From contig CBDHDN010000064.1 in assembly GCA_965261585.1 (NCBI GenBank), positions 62,001-126,000 on the forward strand: a stretch of DNA of 64,000 nucleotides. Reading direction: 5' to 3'. Below are positions 8,125 through 17,652 of the stretch, piece after piece (position 1 is the stretch's first letter; each line of letters begins with the position of its first letter). This DNA comes from CBDHDN01 sp965261585 (GTDB taxonomy: Bacteria; Pseudomonadota; Alphaproteobacteria; UBA6615). The notes under the pieces are model-generated. The model did no database searches. It was not told the origin of the DNA and saw only the letters and a list, made by a program, of their open reading frames with translations. The position numbers and the translations under genes are program-made.

Positions 8125-11037
8125 TCAGTCGGGTGCGGTGCCGGCGCCTGCCGCGAGCTCTGACAGGAGGGCTCTTGCTTCGTCTTCCTCGGCAAACGGG
8201 GCGCCGTCGGCGAACGCGGCCGCCAGCTGCTCGCGCGCATCGTCGAGCCGGCCCAGTGCCTGCAGCGCCACGGCCAGGTGATAGCGCACGCCGGCGTCGT
8301 TCGACGCCCGCGCGTGGGCCTCGCGCAGCAAGGTCAGGCCGCGCTGGACCTCCGCATTGTTGACCAATACCCAGCCCAGCGTGTCGATGGTGCCGGCGCT
8401 GTTCGGAGCAAGTCCGTAGGCGCGCTCTGCCAGTTCCACGGCGCGCGGATCACCGGCCCGCTGGTACAGCCAGGCCAGATTGGTGAGGATGGCGGCGTCG
8501 TCGGGGCGTTCGGCCGCCAATTGCTCATGCTGCTCGAGCGCCGTCTCGTAGTCGCCGACGCCGATGTAGGCGCTGGCCAGCGCGTTTTGCACCACCGCGT
8601 CGTCCGGGTGCCGCTCGATCCAGCGCTCCAGCTCGCGAAGCCCGCGTCGCGCCTGCCCCGCCGCGCGCCGCGCGCCGTAGAGCCGAACGACCAGGGCCGA
8701 GCTTGGCTCCATGCGCAGGCCATTCTCATAGGCGGCGACCGCCTCATGGATGCGCCCGGCGCCGATCAGGACGTCGCCGGCGACCACCTCGCCCAGCGGC
8801 GACGACGGGTGCGAGGCGCGGATGGTGGCGGCCATCTCCAGCGCCTTGTCTATGTTGCCGGCCTGGGCCTCCAGCATGGCCAGCGAGGCGCGCGCCGCGA
8901 GATGGCCCGGATCGGTCCGCAGCGCGCGCACCAGGGTGCTGCGGGCGCTTGCGACGTCGCGGGCGACGATCTGGAGGTCGGCGATCACGGTGAGCCGGTC
9001 GGGCGACCGCGACGACAGGGCGGCGGCGGTCCGGAACGACTTGCCGGCATCGATCCGCTCGTGCACGGCAAGCTGTGCACGGCCCTTGGCGATCATCACG
9101 GCAGCGCTGGCCGGGTTGTTCGTCTCCATCTCGCGCGCCAGATAGAGCGCCGCGGTCGGCCTGTCGGCGAGCATGTAGACCTCGAAAAGGCGCAACTGCG
9201 CTTCGAGATTGCGCGGATCGGCCGCCCGCAGCTTTTCAAGCCACGTCGCCGCGGTCGCGAGGTCTCCGGCCGCCTGGGCGATGGCGGAGAGCTCGCTCAT
9301 CGCCCGACTGTTGTTGCGGTTCCGTTGCAGCACGGTGTCGTAGAGGGCTCTCGCGCCCGTCACGTCGCCGTTCGCAATAAGCAAGCCGGCCAGATTGAAA
9401 TAGGAGGGCAAATAGTCCGGATCGAGGGCGATCGCGTGCTCCAACTCGCCGCGACCCTGCTCCACCTGGCCCAGCCCGGCATGGGCGGTGCCGGTCAGAT
9501 TGCGCAGCTCGGGGTCGCCCGGATTCTGTGCGGCAAGCGCGGTGGCGACGGCCAGCGCCTCGGTGTAGTTGTGGTCCTCGAGGTGGATGGCGGCAAGCAT
9601 CGAGCCGGTTCGCACCGAGGTGGGATCGATGGCGCGGGCAGCCTCGAGGTCCTTGACGGCCTGGCGGCGTTGTCCGCCCGCCAGCCGGGCCGTGGCCAGC
9701 TGCGCGAGCAACTCGATGTTGTTCGGCTCCAGTTGCGTCGCTTCCGCCAGGGCCGCGGTCGCGTCCTCGAAGCGCCCGCCGTCCATGTAGGCGCGGCCTA
9801 TGAGCAGCAGCAGCTGCGGGTCGTTCGGGGCCAGCGGCGGGGCAGGCTCGAGGATCCGCACGGCCTCGGCCGGGTCATCGGCCCGCAGCAGGATGTCGCC
9901 CAGCATCCTGCGGGCGCCCGCGTGATGCGCGACGAGCTTGACGTAGCGGTCCAGGTAGGGCCGGGCGTCCTGATAGTTGCCCTGGGCGTAGTGCAGGATC
10001 CCCGACAGCAGCAGGTTCGGCGGGTCGTTGAGCACTGCGTCCGGATCCAGGCTGCCCATGATCAGCGCCGCCTCACGCAGCACACTCTGGGCAGCGGCCG
10101 GATCGCCCTGGCGGGTGAACAATAGGGCCTGCAGATACGCCGCGCGCGGATCGAGAGGAATTTCCTGTATGACGAAGTCGACGTCGGCCTTGGCGCGGTC
10201 ATGCTCGCCGAGGTCGATCAGCGTGGACGCGCGGGCGAGGCGGGCCTCGATTTGGCCGGGCGCCAGCTCGATGGCCCGGTCGTAGTCCGTGACCGCATCG
10301 CCCGGCGCGCCGCGCACCCGGTGGATGTCACCCTTCACGAACCACGCGTTCGGGTTTTCCGTATCGAGCGCGACCGCCTCGTCGACGAGCGTTTCCGCGT
10401 CGGCAAAGTTGCCGCTACCGAGCGCCAGGCGCGCCAGTCCCAGGACGGCGCCGGGATTCTCGGGATCGAGGCGCCGCGCGAGGGCAAGCGCCTTTTCGGC
10501 GTCGTCGTTGTCTCTTTGCTCGAGGTGCGCGAGGCCGCGGATCAGCATGATTTGCGCCTCGGCCTTGGCCGGCCGACCACCCGGTCGGATAGTCTCGAGA
10601 AGCTGCTTGAACTTGCGCTGCCGCAGGTAGGCCTCGGCCAGCGCCGGCAGGATGAGGACCTCGTCGGCGCCGGCCTGCAGGGCTCGCGTAAACGCCTGCT
10701 CGGCCTCGGCCGCATCGCCGTTGTGCAGGTGTGCCTGGCCGATGAGGATGCGGGCCGGCAGATTGTCCGGATCCGCCCGCAGTGCGTTCGTCAGTTGCAC
10801 GACCGCGTTTGTGTAGTCGCCCCGGTTGTAGCGGGCGAGAGCGTCTTCGTAGTATGGCGCGGCGTCCGCGCCCGGCAGGACGATAGCCTCGGGCAGGGCC
10901 GGCTCTGTCTGGTCGGCCGCCGGCGTCGCTGTCTGGGCGCCTGCCGGCGCCGCGGCAATCAGGGCGACCGCAAGAACCGCGGCTTGCAGCGGGACGAGCC
11001 GCGCCGTCACACGATTTTCGCGTCGCCGTCTGCGCAT
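8125..11037 (-). CDS. prsT: PEP-CTERM system TPR-repeat protein PrsT
   Basis: 970 residues from the ATG at 11037, which gives a clear signal peptide (MRRRRRENRVTARL then a hydrophobic run to APAGAQ); an in-frame start at 11109 would bury it. The mature protein consists almost wholly of tetratricopeptide repeats (for example YYEDALARYNRGDYTNAVVQ at the start, and NLAWLYQRAGDPRAVELAER near the end) over about 900 residues. Length, signal and repeat pattern fit the PrsT family found with exosortase XrtA/PEP-CTERM loci. Its exact role is unknown, with a periplasmic scaffold in exopolysaccharide export or protein sorting suggested for the family. It is transcribed in the same direction as the PEP-CTERM gene, 290 bp upstream of it. 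Confidence 0.82.
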   Translation of the reverse strand: MRRRRRENRVTARLVPLQAAVLAVALIAAAPAGAQTATPAADQTEPALPEAIVLPGADAAPYYEDALARYNRGDYTNAVVQLTNALRADPDNLPARILIGQAHLHNGDAAEAEQAFTRALQAGADEVLILPALAEAYLRQRKFKQLLETIRPGGRPAKAEAQIMLIRGLAHLEQRDNDDAEKALALARRLDPENPGAVLGLARLALGSGNFADAETLVDEAVALDTENPNAWFVKGDIHRVRGAPGDAVTDYDRAIELAPGQIEARLARASTLIDLGEHDRAKADVDFVIQEIPLDPRAAYLQALLFTRQGDPAAAQSVLREAALIMGSLDPDAVLNDPPNLLLSGILHYAQGNYQDARPYLDRYVKLVAHHAGARRMLGDILLRADDPAEAVRILEPAPPLAPNDPQLLLLIGRAYMDGGRFEDATAALAEATQLEPNNIELLAQLATARLAGGQRRQAVKDLEAARAIDPTSVRTGSMLAAIHLEDHNYTEALAVATALAAQNPGDPELRNLTGTAHAGLGQVEQGRGELEHAIALDPDYLPSYFNLAGLLIANGDVTGARALYDTVLQRNRNNSRAMSELSAIAQAAGDLATAATWLEKLRAADPRNLEAQLRLFEVYMLADRPTAALYLAREMETNNPASAAVMIAKGRAQLAVHERIDAGKSFRTAAALSSRSPDRLTVIADLQIVARDVASARSTLVRALRTDPGHLAARASLAMLEAQAGNIDKALEMAATIRASHPSSPLGEVVAGDVLIGAGRIHEAVAAYENGLRMEPSSALVVRLYGARRAAGQARRGLRELERWIERHPDDAVVQNALASAYIGVGDYETALEQHEQLAAERPDDAAILTNLAWLYQRAGDPRAVELAERAYGLAPNSAGTIDTLGWVLVNNAEVQRGLTLLREAHARASNDAGVRYHLAVALQALGRLDDAREQLAAAFADGAPFAEEDEARALLSELAAGAGTAPD

Positions 11038-11268
11038 CCTGTCGCGTCCCTGCAAGGCCGCCCGGACGATCGGGACGTCGCACAGGCGGCGGCCAGAGCC
11101 TCGCACCATATCCTTTCGAAGCCGGAAACCTGGCGCCGGCTCGTTTCCGGATTGTTAAGTGCCGCCATCTATTCCCTTCCGGGCGCGGTCACGACGCGGG
11201 TGCGTGAGTGGCCTTGCGCTCGCGCTTCGCAACGCCCCGCGCGTGGTTGTGTCGTCGCGGGCGGTTTG

Positions 11269-14097
11269 ATGTCACGGATGACCCTTGCTTTTCCGGTGAT
11301 GACGGCCCGTTGGCTGGCGGGCGTGCACACGGGCCGGGCGCGTGGCGCCGGTGTTGCGTTCCTGGCCGGGCTCGCCCTGCTGGCGGCGTCGGCGGCCTTC
11401 GCGGCGACGGGCCCGGCACCCACCGCCGTCCAGCCGGCGTTCTATGACGATGCGCTCCAGCGATATCGCGAAGGCGACTACCGGGGCGCCGTCATCCAGC
11501 TAAAGAACGTGCTGCAGGGCGACCCGGACAACATAGCGGCGCGGTTGCTGATCGGTCAGGCGTATCTGGCGCTCGACGAGGTGGCCGCCGCGGAGAAGGA
11601 GCTGCGGCTGGCGCTGCGCTACGGTGCCGATCCCGCGCTCGTCGCGGTGCCGCTCGGCGACGCCTACCTCAAGCAGGGAAAGTACCTGGAACTGCTTGAG
11701 GACATCACGGTTCGGGCGCTGCCGGCCAAGCGCGCGGCCGACGTTCTTGCCCTGCGCGGCCGCGCACACATTGGCCTCAAGCAACCCAACCAGGCGACCG
11801 CGGTTTTTCGTGCGGCGCTGGAACAGCGGCCCGATCACCCGGCCTCGCTCGTCGGCCTGGCGCAGATTGCGCTGGCCGGCGGCGAGGTCGAAACCGCCAA
11901 GCGCTACGCTGCCGAGGCGCAGGCCCGCGACCCCGAATCCCACGATGTGCTGTTCGCACTCGGCGAGATCAGCCGGGTGCTGCAGGATCTCGACGCCGCG
12001 CTCGCCCACTACGACCGGGCCATCGCGGTCGCGCCGCGCTCTTTCGTCGCCCGCCTCGCCCGGGCTGCCGTGTTGATGGACCTTGGCCGCCATGAGGCCG
12101 CCCTCGCCGACATCGAGTTCCTGCGGGCCCAGCGCCCCGACGATCCGAACGTCGCCTATTTGCAGGCCTTGGCCCTGGTGCGCGACAGCAAGGTGAGCGA
12201 AGGCCGCGAGCTGCTGCGCGGCGTGGCCAACAGCCTCGACCGGCTCGACGCCGCCGACCTCCGGTCGCATCCCCCCAACGTTCTCATCAACGGCGTTGCG
12301 CACTATGCCCTCGGGCATTTCGAAAACGCCGAACGCAACCTCAAGACTTTCCTGCGATTGCGGCCGCGTCATGGCGGCGCGCGCATGTTGCTGGGGCGGC
12401 TGCTGATCGACCGGGGAAAGGCTGCGCAGGCCCTGATATTTCTGCGGCCCGCGCTTTCGATCACGCCCGACGATCCCGAACTGCATTCGCTGATCGGTGC
12501 GGCGCATATGCAGCTGCGGGAATTCGCCGATGCGATCGCCATGTTCGAGCGCGCCGCCACGCTGGCGCCCGACAGCGCCAGGTTGCATACACGCCTGGCG
12601 CTGGCGCGAATCGCCGTGGGCGAGACGGATCGGGCGCTGGCCGAGCTGGCGGTCGGGTTGGGTGGCGCTGCCGTGGATCGTGAACGCAGCATATTGCTGG
12701 CGTTCACGCAGTTCAGCAGTGGCCGCTATCGTGCGGCGTTGGCGACGACGAAAGCGGCGATCGACGGCGGCCTGCGCGACCCGATCCTACACAATCTAGC
12801 GGGTGCCGCCCAGCTGGCAACGGGGCAGGTCGCGGCGGCCCGGGCCAGCTTCGAGACCGTCCTTGCCATCGACGCGGCGTTCCCGCCCGCACGCTACAAC
12901 CTGGCGACGCTCGAAGCGGCCAGTGGAAACCCGGCGGCCGCCAAGGCCCACTACCTTGCGATCTACAACGCCAACGCCGGCGAGACACGGGCCATGCTTG
13001 GCCTGGCCACGATTGCCGAGAACGAAGGCAGTCTTGGTGCGGTGATCCGCTGGCTTGAACGCGTTCGGCGCAGCAATGCCGCCGCCGTCGGTCCGCAAGC
13101 CCGCCTTGTCGACCTCTATCTCCGTGCCAACCGGCCCGAGGCCGCACTCGAGGCCGCGCGCCGGCTTCAGGACCGCGCCGGCGGCCTGACCGACGTGCAG
13201 GCCCTGCAAGCGCTTGGCCGGGCCGAGTTGGCGGGCGGCGATCTGGCGAAAGCAGCGGCGACGTTCGAGCGCAGCGCGGTGCTCATGGCCGACCGCGCGG
13301 CCGGCCTGCTGCGCGTCCATCGGTTTCAGATCGCGGCCAACGACGTCGCCGGCGCGCGGCGATCGCTCGACCGGGCCCTGGCCATCGACCCGGACTCCGT
13401 GGCCATCAACGTCGCCTTGATCCGGCTCATCGCCGACAGCGGGGACCTCGACGATGCGATGGCGCGGGCCGCCGCACTGGCGCGGGCGCATCCGACGTCG
13501 TCTATCGGCGACGGTCTGCACGGCGACATCCTCGCGCAGCTTGGCCGCGCCGCCGACGCCGCCGACGTCTATGCGCAGGCGCTCAGGTTCAATCCCACCG
13601 GCAGCCTGGTCGTGCGCTTCTATCAGGCCAGTCGCGATGCCGGCCGGGCCGTGGCGGCCTTGTCGACGCTGGAGAGTTGGGTCCAGGCCAATCCCGCGGA
13701 CGCCGTGGCTTACCGTGCCCTCGCGACGGCCTATATCGATGTCGGCCGCCACGCCGCGGCGACGGCGGCCCACGAAGCGCTGATCGAGGCCCTGCCGGAT
13801 GATGCGGCGCTGTTGAACAATCTGGCCTGGCTCTATCAGCGGGCCGGCGATCCGCGCGCGCTCGGCCTGGCGCGCCAGGCCTACGCGCTGGCGCCGGACC
13901 AGCCGGGGCCGGGCGATACGTTTGGCTGGAGCCTCGTCCAGCAGGGCCAGCCGGCGCGGGGGCTGACAATCCTGCGCGATGCCCACGCCCGCGATGACGA
14001 CGCGCGGGCGGAGCTCGAGCGTGCATTGGCCGCGGGACAGCGCTTCGACGGCGACGCCGACGCCAGCGCCCTGCTGCGCCGGCTGTCCGGCGACTAG
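11269..14097 (+). CDS. Second PrsT-like TPR-repeat protein
   Basis: 942 residues from the ATG at 11269; in-frame ATGs at 11278 and 11299 are alternatives and no strong ribosome site decides. A hydrophobic signal segment (GVAFLAGLALLAASAAFAATG) precedes tandem TPRs that open with FYDDALQRYREGDYRGAVIQ, strikingly like the divergent neighbour, and close with NLAWLYQRAGDPRALGLARQ. The two proteins are therefore paralogues of the PrsT family arranged head to head with about 230 bp between starts. The stop codon TAG lies within the CTAG target duplicated by the IS1380-type element that follows, so the insertion leaves the protein intact. Confidence 0.8.
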   Translation: MSRMTLAFPVMTARWLAGVHTGRARGAGVAFLAGLALLAASAAFAATGPAPTAVQPAFYDDALQRYREGDYRGAVIQLKNVLQGDPDNIAARLLIGQAYLALDEVAAAEKELRLALRYGADPALVAVPLGDAYLKQGKYLELLEDITVRALPAKRAADVLALRGRAHIGLKQPNQATAVFRAALEQRPDHPASLVGLAQIALAGGEVETAKRYAAEAQARDPESHDVLFALGEISRVLQDLDAALAHYDRAIAVAPRSFVARLARAAVLMDLGRHEAALADIEFLRAQRPDDPNVAYLQALALVRDSKVSEGRELLRGVANSLDRLDAADLRSHPPNVLINGVAHYALGHFENAERNLKTFLRLRPRHGGARMLLGRLLIDRGKAAQALIFLRPALSITPDDPELHSLIGAAHMQLREFADAIAMFERAATLAPDSARLHTRLALARIAVGETDRALAELAVGLGGAAVDRERSILLAFTQFSSGRYRAALATTKAAIDGGLRDPILHNLAGAAQLATGQVAAARASFETVLAIDAAFPPARYNLATLEAASGNPAAAKAHYLAIYNANAGETRAMLGLATIAENEGSLGAVIRWLERVRRSNAAAVGPQARLVDLYLRANRPEAALEAARRLQDRAGGLTDVQALQALGRAELAGGDLAKAAATFERSAVLMADRAAGLLRVHRFQIAANDVAGARRSLDRALAIDPDSVAINVALIRLIADSGDLDDAMARAAALARAHPTSSIGDGLHGDILAQLGRAADAADVYAQALRFNPTGSLVVRFYQASRDAGRAVAALSTLESWVQANPADAVAYRALATAYIDVGRHAAATAAHEALIEALPDDAALLNNLAWLYQRAGDPRALGLARQAYALAPDQPGPGDTFGWSLVQQGQPARGLTILRDAHARDDDARAELERALAAGQRFDGDADASALLRRLSGD

Positions 14098-15701
14098 CCC
14101 GGATATTTCATGATGCGAATGATTGTGTCCTGTTGGGCCGGTCATCTGTCTCGAATGAGGCGAATCGGGACGGGTTTTGACCGGGGTTCATGGCCGCGGT
14201 GCAGGAGCGAAGCATTACGGTGTTCGGTGGCGGCGAGCGGTCGCGTTTACTGGTTGCCGCGGCACGGCATTGGGATCGTGTAAGGGACCGAAGGGGCGGC
14301 CGCTATCCTGGTTCGAGCCTGGTGGCGACCAGTGTGAACAGGGCCTGATCGGGACAGGCCGAGGAGAGCAGGAAGCGGACCCGACGGGTGTTGCGGATGA
14401 CGACGGCGCCGATCTTGAGCAAGCGCAGGCGGATCGTGCCGACCTGGGCGCGGGCGGCCTCGGTGCCGGCGAGGCCGAAGCGCCGGATCGCCGTCATCAG
14501 CACGTAGGCGAGACTGGCCAGGAGCAGGCGGAACTGGTTCGGCCACCAGCGATGGGCCGAGGTGCGGTCAGAGAACAGCTCGAACTGCTCCTTGATGCGG
14601 TTCTCCATGTCGCCGCGGGCACAGTAGAGCATGTCGTAGAGCGCCATGCCGTCACCGGCGAGGCTGGTCACCACGAAGCGCGGGTTGGCGCCGCGGGCGG
14701 TGTGTTCGAGGCGCGCGATGACGCGCCGCTCGCGGTTCCACGTCCCGGCGCCATAGCGGAGTTCGGCGAAGTGCCGTTGCTTGTCGCCGGTCGTGGCGAA
14801 CAGTGCGCGCGCCTGGGCCATCACGGGCGCCGCCAGCGCCTCCAGCCGCTTGTTCCTGGCCAGGCCGATGATGTAGTCGACGCCGTGACGCTCGCACCAC
14901 GACAGCATGCGCCAGCGGCAGAAGCCGGAGTCCGCCCGCACGATGATGCGCACGGCGGGCCAGGCCAGGCGCAGCCGCCGCACCAGCAGCTTCAGCACTG
15001 CACCGGCATGCTTCGCCGGGTCGATGTCCGAGCGTCGCAGGTAGGCCGCCAGCAGATGATCGCCGGCGAACACGTAAAGCGGCAGGAAGCAGTAGTGGTC
15101 GTAGTAGCCATGGAAGAACCGGCCTTCTTGATGGCCGTGAACCGGGTCGTCCGTGGCATCGAAGTCGAGCACGATCTCGGCTGGCGGATCACCATGCGCG
15201 GCGATGAAGGCATCCGCCAGGACCTCGTGGATCGCCCACGCCCAGCTCGCCTCGGCCTGGTTCTCGAAGCGGCACAGCGTCGGCGCGCTGGCCAGCGCCC
15301 GGTCCTGCCCCGTCGCCGTCTGCACCGCCACATCGTGGCGCAGCTCGGTGTGATCGTTCAGATCCTCATAGCCCAGCGCGATCGCGAACACCCGCTGGCG
15401 CAGCATGTCGACGAAGCGATGCCTGACCTTGCCGCGCTGGCGCCTGTCGCCGAGCCGACGCGCCACCGCCGCCGTCAGACCCAACCGCCGGTCCGCCTGG
15501 CGTAACAGCAGCACGCCGCCGTTGCTCGTCACATCGCCGCCGTCAAACGCCGCCTCGATCCGCCGCTTGCGGCAGACTGGAAACAGCACCGTCTCAGGGG
15601 TACAATTCGTCACCGCCGGGCTCCTGCGTTTGATCCGATCTAGGCAATTGAATCATAACGCATATTGGGAGTTCGGCGGTGCCTTTCGTGAATCTTCCAG
15701 G
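14098..15701 (-). mobile_element. IS1380-family insertion sequence, copy 1
   Basis: 1604-bp element flanked by the 4-bp duplication CTAG (14094-14097 and 15702-15705). The terminal inverted repeat is about 16 bp and imperfect: CCCGGATATTTCATGA at the left and CCTGGAAGATTCACGA at the right end read inwards. It holds one transposase gene on the minus strand and about 200 bp of left-end noncoding sequence. It differs from copy 2 by one extra T in a short T run near the left end and a few substitutions. Confidence 0.88.
14303..15613 (-). CDS. IS1380-family transposase (copy 1)
   Basis: 436-residue DDE transposase. Recognisable IS1380 blocks are the N-terminal DGGDVTSNGGVLLLRQADRR, the first catalytic Asp region IVLDFDATDDPVHGHQEG, the second Asp region IIVRADSGFCRW and the Glu region near CARGDMENRIKEQ. 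Length is typical. It is intact and nearly identical to the copy at 25116-26426, so the element is probably active or was until recently. Confidence 0.9.
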   Translation of the reverse strand: MTNCTPETVLFPVCRKRRIEAAFDGGDVTSNGGVLLLRQADRRLGLTAAVARRLGDRRQRGKVRHRFVDMLRQRVFAIALGYEDLNDHTELRHDVAVQTATGQDRALASAPTLCRFENQAEASWAWAIHEVLADAFIAAHGDPPAEIVLDFDATDDPVHGHQEGRFFHGYYDHYCFLPLYVFAGDHLLAAYLRRSDIDPAKHAGAVLKLLVRRLRLAWPAVRIIVRADSGFCRWRMLSWCERHGVDYIIGLARNKRLEALAAPVMAQARALFATTGDKQRHFAELRYGAGTWNRERRVIARLEHTARGANPRFVVTSLAGDGMALYDMLYCARGDMENRIKEQFELFSDRTSAHRWWPNQFRLLLASLAYVLMTAIRRFGLAGTEAARAQVGTIRLRLLKIGAVVIRNTRRVRFLLSSACPDQALFTLVATRLEPG

Positions 15702-15738
15702 CTAGCAGTCCTCGTCGCGGTCGCCGCGGCGCCGAACG

Positions 15739-16377
15739 CTAGGAACCGTCGAACGTCAGCTGCTGGGAGGTGTTGATGTGCACCTCGATTCGCCGCACCG
15801 CCAGCGCCTCGTCGCGGGTCTTGCAGGCGGCGAGGATTGCCAGGTGCTCCTTTAGCGCCGGCACCAGGCGCGGCCGCGGCAGGCGGTTGCCGCCGCCGCG
15901 GATCAGGCGGATGCGGGCCGCGTTGATGCGATAGGCCTCGGCGATGATCTCGTTGTCGAGGCTGTCGATAAAGGCGTCGTGCATGCGCCAGTCGATCTCG
16001 ACGGCTTCCTCCTGCAGCCGCGGCGTGATCGACTGCTCGGCGCGCCGCACGATGCGCCGGGTCGCGTCCTCGAGGCGCTCCATATCGCCGACGGCGGCCG
16101 TACCCGCGAAGTGGCGCACCGCTTCTCGCTCCAGCACCAGGCGGAACTGATAGGCCGTACGGATCAGCCGCGCGCTTGCCTGCGCCACCTGGACCCCGCG
16201 CTGGGGGTAGACCTTGAGCAGGGATTCGAACTCGAGGCGCTGGATCGCCTCGCGCGCCGCGCCCAGCGGCACACCGATCAGCTTGGCCAATTCGCGCTGG
16301 GTGACGAATTGACCGGGCTTCAGATCGCCCGACAGCAGACGCTCGTGAAACTGTTCGTAGGCCTTCAGACGCAGCAT
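15739..16377 (-). CDS. GntR-family transcriptional regulator (FCD/FadR subfamily)
   Basis: 212 residues. The N-terminal winged helix-turn-helix (about residues 5-70, with TQRELAKLIGVPLGAAREAI as recognition region) is followed by an all-helical FCD ligand domain (about 75-200). Such regulators respond to small acids or sugar acids and usually repress a neighbouring catabolic operon. It is divergent from the enolase-superfamily gene and sugar ABC importer across a 116-bp gap containing a perfect palindrome, so it most likely controls that operon. The IS1380 copy lies just beyond its stop and does not disrupt it. Confidence 0.82.
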   Translation of the reverse strand: MLRLKAYEQFHERLLSGDLKPGQFVTQRELAKLIGVPLGAAREAIQRLEFESLLKVYPQRGVQVAQASARLIRTAYQFRLVLEREAVRHFAGTAAVGDMERLEDATRRIVRRAEQSITPRLQEEAVEIDWRMHDAFIDSLDNEIIAEAYRINAARIRLIRGGGNRLPRPRLVPALKEHLAILAACKTRDEALAVRRIEVHINTSQQLTFDGS

Positions 16378-16443
16378 CCGGCGGCATCGCTCGATGGTTC
16401 AGCGGTCAGCCCGACTATGCCACGGCCAGATGGTGATTGCAGG

Positions 16444-16467
16444 CTGATTAATCAGTGTTGTATTAAT
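16444..16467. promoter_or_regulatory. Candidate GntR operator in the divergent promoter
   Basis: A perfect 12-bp palindrome CTGATTAATCAG (16444-16455) lies between the gntR start and the enolase-superfamily start. Its core ATTAAT recurs at 16462-16467, 15 bp further. Position and symmetry fit an FCD-type GntR operator overlapping the start region of the catabolic operon. Confidence 0.5.
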
Positions 16468-16493
16468 TTGTGCAGGGGAGGATCGCGACCGGC

Positions 16494-17623
16494 ATGCCCG
16501 AGCCCATCCGCGTTGCCCGGATCGAGACCGTGCGCCTGCGTGCCGAGGCGAGCGGGCTGCCGTCGTCCAGTCTCGGCACGATGCGCGCCCGCAACGGGCT
16601 GCTCGTGAAGGTCGAGGATGCCGGCGGCGCGTTCGGCTGGGGCGAGGTGTGGTGCAACTTCCCGCCCCATGCCGCCGCGTCGCGGCAGCAGCTGCTGGAG
16701 GCCGTCATCGCGCCCGAGCTGGTCGGCGAGCGCTTCGCCCATCCCCGGCAGGTCCGGCCGCACCTGGAGGCGCGCTGGACGCGCATGGCGACCCATGTCG
16801 GTGAGCCCGGTCCGTTCGGGCACTGCATCGCCGGCCTCGACATGGCGGTGTGGGATCTGCAGGCTCGGCGCCGCGGGCAGCCCCTGGCGACCCTGCTGAA
16901 CGGGGCGCCGGCCGACAGCGTCCCGGTCTATGCCAGCACCCTCGATCCGGCGCGGGCGCCAGCGCTGGCCGGCGAGCTCGTTGCCGCCGGGCACAACGCC
17001 TTCAAGGTGAAAGTCGGCCACGACGCGGACCGCGACGAAGCGCTCGTCCGCTCGGTGCGCGAGGCTATCGGTGCCGGGCCGGCCATCATGGTCGACGCCA
17101 ACCAGGCATGGTCGGTGGCCGAGGCCGCCGCTGCGATCAATCGGCTGGCGCGCCACGGCGTGTCGTTCGCCGAGGAACCGCTGTCGGCGCTGGCGCCCGT
17201 CGAAGACTGGGTCGACCTGGCCCGCCAGACCGACGTACGCTGGCCGCCGGCGAGAACATCTGCGCCGATGCCCTGTACGACGCCCATGTGGCGGCCGGCG
17301 CGCTGGCATTCTATCAGCCCGACGTGGCAAAATGGGGCGGCATCGGCGGTTGCGCCGCAGTCGGCCGCCTGGTCGTCGACAAGGGTTTCGCCTACTGCCC
17401 CCACTTCATGGGCACGGCCGTCGGCCTGGCCGCGTCGCTGCATTTGCTGGCAGCGGTCGGCGGCCCCGGTTTTGTCGAGCTGGACTCGAACGCCAATCCG
17501 CTGCGCACGGCGCTCTGCGACCTCGACCTCGGCGTCTCGGATGGGCGCGTGCGGATGCCTACCGGCGCCGGCATCGGGATCGTCCCGGAGGCCGCCGCGC
17601 TTAGCCAATACCAGGTGACCTGA
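16494..17623 (+). pseudogene. Mandelate racemase/muconate lactonizing-type enolase-superfamily enzyme, frameshifted
   Basis: About 376 residues if the frame is restored. The N-terminal capping domain (MPEPIRVARIETVRL ...) and the barrel motifs NAFKVKVGHDADRDE (KxK-type catalytic lysine), IMVDANQAW and SFAEEPLSA (metal ligands) are in one frame. The rest (AAGENICADALYDAHVAAGA, AYCPHFMGTAVGLAASLHL with the catalytic-histidine region, end ALSQYQVT) is in another. They meet at about 17232-17245, where one missing base explains the shift (gacgtacgctgg; gtaccgctgg would restore the frame). GGGGAGG precedes the ATG at 16494. The gene is probably a sugar-acid dehydratase or cycloisomerase feeding from the ABC importer downstream; the substrate is not deducible. 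Confidence 0.78.
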
Positions 17624-17652
17624 AAATCACGACACACGAAAAGGAGGACCAC

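Noticed and set aside
11209..11223. Sigma-54-like element (TGGCCTTGCGCTCGC) upstream of the second PrsT-like gene
   Set aside because: GG and GC spacing is right but three other consensus positions differ, and the 17-bp upstream repeats are absent.
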